Positions 27,538 through 36,630 of a stretch of 55,185 nucleotides of DNA are shown here, piece after piece. The number at the start of each line of letters is the position of its first letter. The first letter of the stretch is position 1. The notes beneath the pieces were generated by a model. It saw only the letters and a list, made by a program, of their open reading frames with translations. It ran no database searches and was not told the origin of the DNA. Position numbers and translations under genes: made by a program. Origin of the DNA: CAYFTL01 sp964346145 (lineage in GTDB: Bacteria > Bacillota > Clostridia > Christensenellales > Aristaeellaceae). The stretch spans positions 1 to 55,185 of the forward strand of contig CAYFTL010000011.1 in assembly GCA_964346145.1 (NCBI GenBank), written 5' to 3'.

Positions 27538-28368
27538 ATGAAAAAGGCCAAACTTTTCCGAGCGGTTAACATTACGTTGTTGATAATAGTGCTGGTGGTT
27601 ATATTGGTTCCGATAGCCTGGAGCCTTTCCATGTCTCTGGATCGCACGGTGCTTAACCAGATTCCAAATCCTCCGAGGCTTATTCCCAAAGAGTTTTCGG
27701 TGCGCAGCTATGAATACGCATTCAAGTCGGTGCCCATGCTGCGTTATTTTGGCAATACCATATTTTTGACGGTGATTAACACTTTGGTGAGCGTGTTTTC
27801 TGCGCTGTGCTGCGGATACGCCTTTGCCAAGGGCAAATTTTTCCTGAAGAACTTTTGGTTCGTGTTCATGCTGGCGGTAATGATGATCCCCTTTGAGTCC
27901 ATCATGGTGTCGCTGTTTTTGCAATATCAGCGTTGGGGTTTGCTGGACACTTATTATCCGCTAATCTTGGGTTCTTTTGCCTACGTATTCGGCACATTTT
28001 TGGCGCGCCAGAACATGTCCCAGTTGCCCGACTCGCTGCGCGAAGCCGCCTTCATCGACGGGGCCAGCGAATGGCGCACGTTCTTGACCATCATCGTTCC
28101 GCTAAGCGGACCGGTCATCGCTACGCTGTGCATTCTGCAGGTAATCGGCCAGTGGAACAGCTTTTTGTGGCCGCTCATCGTCATCAGCTCTCGCGATAAG
28201 TTTGTAATTACCGTGGGCGTCTCCATGTTTAACGCTTCGGAAAGCGCTCGCTATTTGGGGCCGCGCATGGCAGTGGCCGTAATCAGCGCACTGCCGCTGG
28301 TAATCATGTTCTTGTTCCTGCAAAAGCATATTGTGGCTAGCATCGCGGTTAGCGGAATCAAACAATAA
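27538..28368 (+). CDS. Carbohydrate ABC importer permease 2 (MalG/UgpE type)
   Basis: Second membrane subunit (276 aa, six helices), with an opening helix typical of MalG-type permeases (ITLLIIVLVVILVPIAWSLS) and the EAA loop DSLREAAFIDGASEWRTFLT. GAAGGGAGAG precedes the ATG. It is directly after permease 1 and 13 bp before the UroD-like gene, so translation of all of them is probably coupled. Confidence 0.92.
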   Translation: MKKAKLFRAVNITLLIIVLVVILVPIAWSLSMSLDRTVLNQIPNPPRLIPKEFSVRSYEYAFKSVPMLRYFGNTIFLTVINTLVSVFSALCCGYAFAKGKFFLKNFWFVFMLAVMMIPFESIMVSLFLQYQRWGLLDTYYPLILGSFAYVFGTFLARQNMSQLPDSLREAAFIDGASEWRTFLTIIVPLSGPVIATLCILQVIGQWNSFLWPLIVISSRDKFVITVGVSMFNASESARYLGPRMAVAVISALPLVIMFLFLQKHIVASIAVSGIKQ

Positions 28369-28381
28369 AGGAGATACTCCT

Positions 28382-29488
28382 ATGAATAGGCGCCAAGTTT
28401 TTGCAGACATCTGTGCGCACAGAACGCCGGAGCGCGTGTTGATTGATTTGGGCGGTTGTCCGCTTTCGGGGCTTTCCCCCGAAGCGGCGGCCTCCCTTTA
28501 CCGATTGTACGGATTTTCTGGAACCGAAGCGGAAAACCGCGAAGAGCTTTACCGTGCGCTGGATGTAGATACCCGGGGCGTGGGTTGGATTTTAAAACCC
28601 AAAAAGTCGCAATACAAAAGGGTTAGCGATACCGAATACATCGACGAATGGGGTGTGCCCCGCAGGTTTACCGGACTATATTGGGACATCGTCGACCATC
28701 CGTTGAAAAATGCCACGCTCCGCGATCTGGAGACCTACGCTTGGCCAGATCCACAAACCATAGACCCGAAGGATGTGGAGCAAATTGCGCACGAAGCGCG
28801 GGAATTGCACGCAAACACCGACTATGTGGTGTGCGCCTCCCATCCGGTGTACGGCATATTTGAATTGGGCTGCTGGATGGTGGGGTTTGAAGCGTTTATG
28901 ATGCGCATGGCGCTGGAGCCTGAGTTTATCCATCGTTTCTTTGAAATCGTGCTGGAATATCAAATGCAGGTGAACCACATCTATTATCCATCCTTGGCAC
29001 CCTACATCGACTATACGTCCAGCGGTGACGATTTCGCGACCCAAACCAATTTGTTTTTTTCTGTGGATATGTTTCAAAACATGATGTCCCCATATTTTCA
29101 AGAGCGCATAAGTCAAACCAAAGATTTGTGCGGTGCCAAATTTTTACACCACTCCTGCGGCAACGTGCTCAGGCTGATCCCCGAACTGCTGCGTTGCGGA
29201 GTGGAGATACTAAACCCTATTCAGCCGACCGGCAGTGACATGGCCCCGCAAGGGCTTAAGAGCGCTTTTGGCGATCAAATTGTGTTTCACGGGGGGCTGG
29301 ATACCCAAAGCGTGCTTCCCGAAGGCGATGAGAGCAGCGTGCGCCAAAGCGTGCACGAACTGTTGGATGTCATGCAGCCTGGTGGAGGCTATATTTTTGC
29401 CGCCGCTCACAACTTACAAGCCGATGTACCGGTGGAGAACATTGTAACCATGTTCAAGGCGGCTAGGGACTGGAAACCGAAAAAATAA
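28382..29488 (+). CDS. Uroporphyrinogen decarboxylase-superfamily protein (putative methyltransferase), copy B
   Basis: A 368-aa cytoplasmic TIM-barrel protein of the UroD/MtaA superfamily, not a heme enzyme by context. The barrel holds HHSCGNVLRLIPELLRCGVE, where His-x-Cys resembles the zinc ligands of corrinoid methyltransferases (MtaA, CmuA), and HGGLDTQSVLP. In MtaA a third ligand cysteine lies near the C-terminus; here that place reads AAAHNLQADVPVENI, so a histidine may take over or zinc may be absent. ATG 28382 follows AAAGGAG by 8 bp. It lies between importer genes and three GH2 genes, so its substrate probably comes from the imported glycan. A methyl transfer is only a hypothesis. 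Confidence 0.78.
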   Translation: MNRRQVFADICAHRTPERVLIDLGGCPLSGLSPEAAASLYRLYGFSGTEAENREELYRALDVDTRGVGWILKPKKSQYKRVSDTEYIDEWGVPRRFTGLYWDIVDHPLKNATLRDLETYAWPDPQTIDPKDVEQIAHEARELHANTDYVVCASHPVYGIFELGCWMVGFEAFMMRMALEPEFIHRFFEIVLEYQMQVNHIYYPSLAPYIDYTSSGDDFATQTNLFFSVDMFQNMMSPYFQERISQTKDLCGAKFLHHSCGNVLRLIPELLRCGVEILNPIQPTGSDMAPQGLKSAFGDQIVFHGGLDTQSVLPEGDESSVRQSVHELLDVMQPGGGYIFAAAHNLQADVPVENIVTMFKAARDWKPKK

Positions 29489-29514
29489 TTTAGGTCAAAT
29501 GGAGGGCATAATTT

Positions 29515-31836
29515 ATGAAAACCATTTCCTTAAACGGTGATTACCTTCTTCGCTATTACGATCAACAGCTAGAAGTCCCCCCTGCAAAAGAAGACATGCA
29601 GTCTATACCGGCCAAAGTGCCCGGAAATGTGGAGATTGACTTGATGAATGCCGGCATACTGCCCGACATTTATTTTGGCAACAACATTAAGCAGTTGCGC
29701 CCTTATGAATTTTACGGCTGGATATACGAAAAAGAGTTTGAAGCGCCCGAAGTGGGCCCCAAACAACGCATATTTCTAAACTTTGGCGGAGTGGACTGCG
29801 TGGCGACTTACTTTCTAAATGGCCAAGAGTTTGCAAAGAGCGACAATGCGCTGATCGAACACCGGTTTGATGTAACCGATATCATAAAACCTGGAAAGAA
29901 TTTATTGGAAGTCAAGATAGATTCGCCCATACTCTATGCGGCGCAGCAAGGCTACGAGGCCAATTCCAATGCGCTCGAATTCACATACGAAGGGCTCAAG
30001 GTGCGTAAAGCGCCCTCCCAATATGGCTGGGACATCATGCCCCGCGCGGTGTCAGCCGGTTTGTGGCGGGATGTGGAGCTGCAGATTGAGAACCCCACCG
30101 AAATAGACCGCCTATACCTGGCTACTGTTGACCTGGGCAAAGACAGTGCCTGGCTTACCTGTACCTACCAGCTGCACACCGATGTGCACAACTATGCAGA
30201 TTTGGCGCTGCGCATTACCGGTTGCCTGAAGGGTGCAGTCGCCTTTGTCCATGAAAAGCCGATCACGTTTGTGGCTGGTCGCTTCGAAATACAGGTGCAA
30301 AATCCTGCGCTCTGGTGGCCCATGGGCTACGGCGAAGCCAACGTGTATGACATCAAATGCGAGCTCTTGCATAAAGGGGAAACTATAGCCGATTATGATA
30401 CCAGCTTAGGCATCCGCAAGGTTAAGCTCAACCTTACAGACATTACCGATGCCAAGGGCGGCGACTTTTCCATCCACGTCAATGGCGAGAAAATCTTGTG
30501 CAAGGGCAGCAACTGGGTGCCGGCCGATGCAATGCACAGCCGGGATGCCGGCCGCTACGAGCGCATGCTGGATTTGTGGGTGGACACTAACAGCAATATT
30601 TTGCGCTGCTGGGGCGGCAACGTATACGAAGATCACGCGTTCTATGACTACTGCGACCGCCATGGCATTATGATCTGGCAGGATTTCACCATGGCTTGCG
30701 GGCTATATCCTCTGGATGAAGCGTTTTTGGATGTGATGCGCAAAGAGGCAGAGTCCGTGGTCATCAAACTGCGCAACCATCCTTCCATTATCCTGTGGAG
30801 TGGCGACAACGAATGTGACGCTTTTTACGCCATGGCGGGTTCTATACACGATCCGGCAGTCAATCGCCTCACCCGGGAAGTTTTGCCCCAGGTGGTGGTG
30901 CGCCAGGACCCCTATAGGCAGTTTTTGCCCTCTTCGCCCTACATTTCACCGGAGACCTTTAAGCTATCGGGTGGGGATTACGGCAAAATGGAGCAGCTGA
31001 TGCCTGAAAATCACTTGTGGGGTCCCAGGGATTATTATAAATCCACTTACTACTCTCAGGCAGTCAGCCACTTCGTCAGCGAAACCGGTTACCACGGCTG
31101 CAACAGCTTGTCTTCCATGAAAAACTTCATCAGTCCGGACAAGCTGTGGCCTTGGCAGAACAACGATGAATGGTTGACCCATGCTGCCGAGATGAGCGGC
31201 GAAACCGGGCCTTACGCTTATAGGATTCAGCTCATGGCCGACCAAATTCACGAAATGTTTGGCTTCGATCCTGATAATTTGGAAGATTTTATATTGGCCT
31301 CCCAGATGTCCCAGGCCGAAGCAAAGAAATTTTTTGTAGAAATTACCCGGGTGAAGAAATGGCGGCGTACCGGCGTAATCTGGTGGAACATGATCGACGG
31401 TTGGCCCCAGTTCTCCGACGCGGTGGTGAGCTACGATTACATTAAGAAGCTGGCTTATTATTACATCAAGCGCTCCCAGCAGCCGCTATGCCTGATGATG
31501 TCTGAGCCTCAAGACTGGCACATTAATTTGATGGCCGGCAACGATACCCTGCAGGACAGCAAGGGAAGCTACCGGGTGACCGATGGGGACACCGGAGAGG
31601 TTGTGGCTCAGGGCGAATTTGAAGCGCCCAAAAACGCGACAACCCAAGTGTGCGCTGTGCGCATATCCCATGGGGATCAGCGGCTGTTTTTGATTGAGTG
31701 GGAAGCTGGCGGCGTGAAGGGCGCCAACCATTACGTGCTGGGCATGCCTCCGCTCTCTTTTGAGCAGTACAAGGCCTGGCTACCCAAGATTGCTGCGCTA
31801 GACGGATCATTCGATGCCCAGAGCATTGGCCGATAA
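29515..31836 (+). CDS. GH2 family glycoside hydrolase, beta-mannosidase-like, paralog 1
   Basis: Retaining exo-glycosidase of 773 aa with the GH2 order: N-terminal sugar-binding jelly roll (about 1-185), immunoglobulin-like domain (190-290), TIM barrel (295-600) and C-terminal beta domain. RCWGGNVYEDHAFYDYCD and GIMIWQDFTMACG match beta-mannosidases. By alignment the acid/base is Glu433 in WSGDNECD and the nucleophile Glu523 in FVSETGYHGC. Beta-mannosidases usually read GNNE and SEFG, so GDNE and GYHGC mark a separate branch. No signal peptide: it acts on imported sugar in the cytoplasm. GGAGG precedes the ATG, and the next GH2 starts 12 bp after its stop. Confidence 0.9.
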   Translation: MKTISLNGDYLLRYYDQQLEVPPAKEDMQSIPAKVPGNVEIDLMNAGILPDIYFGNNIKQLRPYEFYGWIYEKEFEAPEVGPKQRIFLNFGGVDCVATYFLNGQEFAKSDNALIEHRFDVTDIIKPGKNLLEVKIDSPILYAAQQGYEANSNALEFTYEGLKVRKAPSQYGWDIMPRAVSAGLWRDVELQIENPTEIDRLYLATVDLGKDSAWLTCTYQLHTDVHNYADLALRITGCLKGAVAFVHEKPITFVAGRFEIQVQNPALWWPMGYGEANVYDIKCELLHKGETIADYDTSLGIRKVKLNLTDITDAKGGDFSIHVNGEKILCKGSNWVPADAMHSRDAGRYERMLDLWVDTNSNILRCWGGNVYEDHAFYDYCDRHGIMIWQDFTMACGLYPLDEAFLDVMRKEAESVVIKLRNHPSIILWSGDNECDAFYAMAGSIHDPAVNRLTREVLPQVVVRQDPYRQFLPSSPYISPETFKLSGGDYGKMEQLMPENHLWGPRDYYKSTYYSQAVSHFVSETGYHGCNSLSSMKNFISPDKLWPWQNNDEWLTHAAEMSGETGPYAYRIQLMADQIHEMFGFDPDNLEDFILASQMSQAEAKKFFVEITRVKKWRRTGVIWWNMIDGWPQFSDAVVSYDYIKKLAYYYIKRSQQPLCLMMSEPQDWHINLMAGNDTLQDSKGSYRVTDGDTGEVVAQGEFEAPKNATTQVCAVRISHGDQRLFLIEWEAGGVKGANHYVLGMPPLSFEQYKAWLPKIAALDGSFDAQSIGR

Positions 31837-31848
31837 AGGAGAAAAAGC

Positions 31849-34134
31849 ATGAAAAATCAAATTTCCCTTAACGGGGACTGGAAACTGTACTATGCGCTGG
31901 AGACCGATGCGCTAGGCGACGATTTGCAGGCGCTGCCGGAGGCGGGGCAGTGCATCACCGCACAAGTGCCCGGCAATGTAGAATTGGATTTGTTCCGCGC
32001 GGGCATAGAGCCGGATCCTTTTTATGCCGAAAATCTGTATCTGTTCCGCAAATATGAGTTTTACAGCTGGCAGTTTGAACGCACCTTTAAGGCACCTGAT
32101 AAGAACGGCTCTCGCTGGGTGCTGCGTTTTGAAGGGCTCAATAACTTTGCCGAGATTTTTGTAAACGGCCAGTGGGCAGGCGAATCTCACAACTCCTTCA
32201 TAGAACATGAATTCGACGTGACCGACCTGCTCGAATACGGCGGCGAAAACAAGCTGGTGGTTCGCATTCGTTCGGCGGTGAACATGGCGCGCAAATTTGA
32301 CTATCCGGCGATGATCAGCAACGACGAGTTTTCCATGCTGCGTATGCCGCCGTCCTCCTTCGGTTGGGACATTATGGGCAGGTTCTTGTCGGCGGGCATG
32401 TGGCGCGGCGTTTCCTTGTGCGAGCAAAGTCCTACCCGCATTTTGGAGACTTATTATGCAACCACTCGAATTTCGGCCCACGGCGAAGCCGCGCTGAAGG
32501 TGCGTTACCGGTTTGAAACCGATGCGCCGATTTTGGACGGCTTCAAGGTTCGAGTGTCAGGGCATTGCGGAGACAGCACTTTCGAATCCGAATCGGTAGC
32601 CCACTTTGTCAGCGGTACGCTTATGGTTTCCGTGCCCAACGCCAAGTTGTGGTGGCCCAAGGGCTATGGCGAGCAGCCCCTGTACGATGTCACTTTGGCG
32701 CTGGTCAAAGATGGGCAGGTGGTGGATGAATGCACGCAGCGTATTGGCCTTCGCAAGGTGGAGCTGGACCACGTGCTCAAGCCCAACGACGAGGGAGAAT
32801 TTCTGATCCGTGTAAATGGCTGTCCCATCCTGGCCAAGGGAAGCAACTGGGTGCCGCTGGATGCGTTGCACAGCCGGGATGCCGAGCGACTGCAGGCTGC
32901 CCACGATTTGCTGGATGATGTAGGTTGCAACATCGTGCGCTGCTGGGGCGGCAACGTATATGAGGACCACGCCTTCTTTGACTTGTGCGATGAACGGGGC
33001 ATCATGGTGTGGCAAGATTTTGCCATGGCCTGCGCGGTGTATACGCCCGCCCAGGAGTTCGCCGACGAAATTGAGTATGAAGCCACTTCGGTGGTCAAAA
33101 AACTGCGCAACCATCCGAGCATTATCCTGTGGGCGGGGGATAACGAGGTGGACGAGGGCTTAAGCGCCATGGACCTACCTAGCGATTCCAGCCGCTACAA
33201 CGCGCTGACCCGGGAAGTATTGCCCCGCGTGGTGCGCATGCACGATCCCTATAGGCTGTATTTGCCGTCTTCGCCTTATATTCCCGACGGAATTGAGCGT
33301 TACGCTGTGCCCGAGCAGCACAACTGGGGCGCCCGCGCATACTTCAAGGATGATTTTTACAAACATTCTACCGCCCATTTCATCAGCGAGTGTGGTTATC
33401 ACGGCTGCCCGGCGGTGGATTCCCTTAAAAAATATATTCCCGAGGACAAGCTGGTGCCTTGGCTGAATAACCCGGTTTGGGATGCTCACAACACCGACTA
33501 CATTCCCCATGGCGAACGCGGCTACAACCGCATTCAACTGATGCACGATCAGGTGGATATTCTGTTTGGCAGTGTGCCCGAAGACTTGGAGAAGTTTGCC
33601 CGGTTGTCTCAAATTTCCCAGGCCGAAGCCAAAAAATTCTTCCTTGAGCGCACCCGCATCAAAAAATGGCGCCGGACCGGCGTGATTTGGTGGAACCTGC
33701 TGGACGGCTGGCCCCAGATTTCCGACGCGGTGGTCGATTACTATTACGCCAAGAAGCTAGGGTACTACTACATCAAGCGGGTACAACAGCCCATCGCTGT
33801 GATGATGGACGAGCTGGTGGACTGGAGCCACGAAGTGGTGCTGGGCAACGACAGCAACCAAACCCGTATGGTGCGCTACAAGGTGACCGATGGCGATACC
33901 GGCGAAGTGTATATGAGCGGCGAAGTGTGCTCTCCAGCCAACGAAAACGTGTCTTTGGGCCACATCCGCGAATTGTCCGGGCGTCAGAAGCTATATTTGA
34001 TCACCTGGGAGATCGATGGGGTGGAGTACGGCAACCACTATATTTCGGGCTTCCCTTGCTACGACGCCGACAAGATGCTGGGCTGGGTGGACAAAATTGC
34101 CAAACTGCCCCAACCCTTTAACTGGGAGGTTTAA
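31849..34134 (+). CDS. GH2 family glycoside hydrolase, beta-mannosidase-like, paralog 2
   Basis: Second of three neighbouring GH2 paralogs (761 aa), same domain order and no signal peptide. Acid/base Glu433 lies in WAGDNEVDEG and nucleophile Glu514 in FISECGYHGCPAVDS, so both catalytic residues are kept. It is clearly related to its neighbours along its whole length (RCWGGNVYEDHAFFDLCDE; RIKKWRRTGVIWWNLLDGW) but diverges in loops, especially around 180-290 and in the C-terminal domain, which suggests different linkages or sugars. AAAGGAG precedes the ATG. The paralog 1 insert before HLWGPRDYY is missing here (EQHNWGARAYF follows sooner). Confidence 0.9.
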   Translation: MKNQISLNGDWKLYYALETDALGDDLQALPEAGQCITAQVPGNVELDLFRAGIEPDPFYAENLYLFRKYEFYSWQFERTFKAPDKNGSRWVLRFEGLNNFAEIFVNGQWAGESHNSFIEHEFDVTDLLEYGGENKLVVRIRSAVNMARKFDYPAMISNDEFSMLRMPPSSFGWDIMGRFLSAGMWRGVSLCEQSPTRILETYYATTRISAHGEAALKVRYRFETDAPILDGFKVRVSGHCGDSTFESESVAHFVSGTLMVSVPNAKLWWPKGYGEQPLYDVTLALVKDGQVVDECTQRIGLRKVELDHVLKPNDEGEFLIRVNGCPILAKGSNWVPLDALHSRDAERLQAAHDLLDDVGCNIVRCWGGNVYEDHAFFDLCDERGIMVWQDFAMACAVYTPAQEFADEIEYEATSVVKKLRNHPSIILWAGDNEVDEGLSAMDLPSDSSRYNALTREVLPRVVRMHDPYRLYLPSSPYIPDGIERYAVPEQHNWGARAYFKDDFYKHSTAHFISECGYHGCPAVDSLKKYIPEDKLVPWLNNPVWDAHNTDYIPHGERGYNRIQLMHDQVDILFGSVPEDLEKFARLSQISQAEAKKFFLERTRIKKWRRTGVIWWNLLDGWPQISDAVVDYYYAKKLGYYYIKRVQQPIAVMMDELVDWSHEVVLGNDSNQTRMVRYKVTDGDTGEVYMSGEVCSPANENVSLGHIRELSGRQKLYLITWEIDGVEYGNHYISGFPCYDADKMLGWVDKIAKLPQPFNWEV

Positions 34135-34137
34135 CCC

Positions 34138-36432
34138 ATGACAAAGTTAGGACTCTGCGGAGATTGGACGCTATACTTTAAACCTGAGAAAGCAGGGCAG
34201 TCCGACCAGTTTTCCCGCCGGCTGCTGGAGGATTGCCAGTGCATTGCCGCCGTGGTGCCCGGCAATGTGGAGTTGGATTTATGGCGGGCAGGCCTGTGTG
34301 AAGACCCATTTTTTGGTGAAAACTTGCACGATTTTGCAAAGTATGAATATTATCAGTGGATTTATGAGCGGGAGTTGACGATTCCGGAAGATTTTCCCGA
34401 AGGCGATTTGGTGTTGCAGTTTGATGGAATTGACACCATAGCCGACCTGTATCTGGACGATGTACACATTGGCCGCGCAGAAAACATGATGGTGGAGCAT
34501 GAATTTGATATATCCCAGGTGGCTCGCCGAGGTCAGACCTACAAGCTGTTTGTTCACATCCATTCGGCGATGAACTGGGCGCGCTCCAAGGAATACACCA
34601 TGGCGATGCGGGGAACCGGCCACCGGAACGAAATCTGCCATTTGCGTAAGGCGCCCCACTGCTTTGGCTGGGATATAGCGCCCCGGTTGGTTTCGGCCGG
34701 CTTGTGGCGGGAGTGCAGGCTTGCGCTGCGCCAAAAGACCCGCTTAACCCAAACCTATTACGCAACGCCTAAACTCGAAAACGACGGCATCCATCTGCAG
34801 TATGGCTACCGGTTTGAAACCGATGCCGACACGATGGCCGGTTTTGTGGTTCGGGTTCGGGGAGAGCTTGGGGAAAGCACCTTTGAGCACCAGCTTCCTG
34901 CCCATTTTGTCAGCGCCAACCACTCCTTCTTTATTTCAGATCCCAAACTGTGGTGGCCGCGGGATTATGGCGATCAGCCCTTGTACACGGTGACTATGTC
35001 CCTCTTGAAGGATGGACAAGTGGTCGACGAAAAGGTGGAAAAGATTGGCCTGCGCACCGTGCGCCTGGAGCGTAGCTTTGAACCGGGCAACCAGGTGTTC
35101 CGCTTTTATGTGAACGAGGTGCCCATCTATGTGCGCGGCACCAACTGGGTGCCATTGGATGCGCTGCACAGCCGCGATGCCCAGCGCTTGGACCGTGCCC
35201 ACGATTTGCTGGTGGAATCCGGCGTCAACATGGTGCGCTGCTGGGGTGGCAATGTGTATGAAACCGACCGCTTCTTCGACAAGTGCGATGAATCCGGCAT
35301 CATGGTTTGGCAGGATTTTGCCATGGGCAACACCAACTATCCCCAAACTGATGATTTTGTGCCCGCGTTGGAAGAGGAAATGGGCAAGCTGATTTGCCGC
35401 ATTCGCAACCACACCAGCATCGCCATATGGTCTAGCGATAACGAAATCGATCTAAAAAATATGGGCTTTATGTATCCGACTTACGACAGTCGGAGAAACC
35501 GGGTGGCCCACGAAACCTTGCGCCGCATCGTGCAGGCCCATGATCCATATCGGTTCTACCTGTGCTCCTCCCCGGAGATTCCGGAAGGGTTTGATACCGA
35601 AAATGTGCCCGAACAGCACACCTGGGGCCCCCGCGCTTGGTATAAGGACGATTTTTATCGTTTGAGCAGCGCCAGTTTTATCGGCGAAGCCGGTTATCAC
35701 GGCTGTCCTGCGCCTGAAAGCATTAAAAAGTTTATTCCGGCCGACAAGGTTTGCCCTTTTGATAACACGGCCTGGGCGGCGCACAGCACCGAGGATATCC
35801 GTATTGAGCCGGTAATAAACAGCCGCAACCATTTGATGGCCAACCAGGTTAAGCTGATGTTCGGCAAAGAATATAAGGACTTAGATCTGGACGAATTTGC
35901 ATATCTGTCTCAAGTTTCCCAAGCCGAAGCCATGAAGTTCTTTGTGGAACACTCCCGCGCTCTCAAATGGCAGCGCAGCGGCATCATCTGGTGGAATTTG
36001 ATCGACGGCTGGCCCCAGATTTCCGATGCGGTCACCGATTATTACTTTGTCAAAAAGCGCGCCTTTTCGTATTTGCAGCGGGCGCAGCAACCGGTGCTCA
36101 TCTTTTTTGATGAGATATCGGGTTGGACACATAAGGTACTAGCCACCAACGACACCAGAGAAGAAGCCCGTTTACGCTATCGCGTGCAAGAGGCCGATAG
36201 CGGCGAAATGGTTTTGTCGGGCGATGCGGTCATACCCGCCGGAGGGAAGATGGAGCTGGGCATGCTGAAGGAAATCGGCAGCTCGCAGCAGCTGTACCTG
36301 ATCTTCTGGGAGCAGGATGGCCGGGAATATGGAAACCACTACATTACCGGCTTCCCGGCCTACGATGCGAAGCGCATGCACGAGTGGACCGAAAAAATTG
36401 ACCAGCTGCCCGTGGGTTACTGGAAAAAGTAG
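34138..36432 (+). CDS. GH2 family glycoside hydrolase, beta-mannosidase-like, paralog 3
   Basis: Third paralog (764 aa). Its ATG comes 3 bp after the stop of paralog 2, and its ribosome site GGGAGG lies inside the end of that gene, so translation is coupled. Acid/base Glu436 is in WSSDNEIDLK and nucleophile Glu517 in FIGEAGYHGCPAPES. It is the most divergent at the acid/base (SSDNE, not GDNE) and in the barrel entrance (RCWGGNVYETDRFFDKCDE). No signal peptide. The operon ends here with a hairpin and a strong terminator. Confidence 0.9.
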   Translation: MTKLGLCGDWTLYFKPEKAGQSDQFSRRLLEDCQCIAAVVPGNVELDLWRAGLCEDPFFGENLHDFAKYEYYQWIYERELTIPEDFPEGDLVLQFDGIDTIADLYLDDVHIGRAENMMVEHEFDISQVARRGQTYKLFVHIHSAMNWARSKEYTMAMRGTGHRNEICHLRKAPHCFGWDIAPRLVSAGLWRECRLALRQKTRLTQTYYATPKLENDGIHLQYGYRFETDADTMAGFVVRVRGELGESTFEHQLPAHFVSANHSFFISDPKLWWPRDYGDQPLYTVTMSLLKDGQVVDEKVEKIGLRTVRLERSFEPGNQVFRFYVNEVPIYVRGTNWVPLDALHSRDAQRLDRAHDLLVESGVNMVRCWGGNVYETDRFFDKCDESGIMVWQDFAMGNTNYPQTDDFVPALEEEMGKLICRIRNHTSIAIWSSDNEIDLKNMGFMYPTYDSRRNRVAHETLRRIVQAHDPYRFYLCSSPEIPEGFDTENVPEQHTWGPRAWYKDDFYRLSSASFIGEAGYHGCPAPESIKKFIPADKVCPFDNTAWAAHSTEDIRIEPVINSRNHLMANQVKLMFGKEYKDLDLDEFAYLSQVSQAEAMKFFVEHSRALKWQRSGIIWWNLIDGWPQISDAVTDYYFVKKRAFSYLQRAQQPVLIFFDEISGWTHKVLATNDTREEARLRYRVQEADSGEMVLSGDAVIPAGGKMELGMLKEIGSSQQLYLIFWEQDGREYGNHYITGFPAYDAKRMHEWTEKIDQLPVGYWKK

Positions 36433-36472
36433 GTTGGCTCACAAAAGCTTTTAAACGGAGCTATACAATCAT

Positions 36473-36524
36473 AAGGCTCTTGATCCACAGCACACCGACC
36501 GGTGCGCCGCGGGCCAAGAGCCTT
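36473..36524 (+). other. Hairpin after the GH2 operon
   Basis: AAGGCTCTTG (36473-36482) pairs with CAAGAGCCTT (36515-36524), with a further CACCGACCGGTG dyad in the loop. No clean T run follows; it may protect the 3' end or act with the next terminator. Confidence 0.6.
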
Positions 36525-36538
36525 TATTGGCTTTAATC

Positions 36539-36577
36539 AAAAAGATGCCTGACCCATTTGGATCAAGCATCTTTTTT
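36539..36577. terminator. Bidirectional terminator, GH2 operon / DUF2284 gene
   Basis: AAAAAGATGC and GCATCTTTTTT form the stem around an 18-nt loop, with T runs on both strands. Confidence 0.82.
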
Positions 36578-36630
36578 GTCCCTTAAACGTTTTAGCGTCG
36601 CGGTTTAGCGTATAAGCTTTTCTTTTTGCA

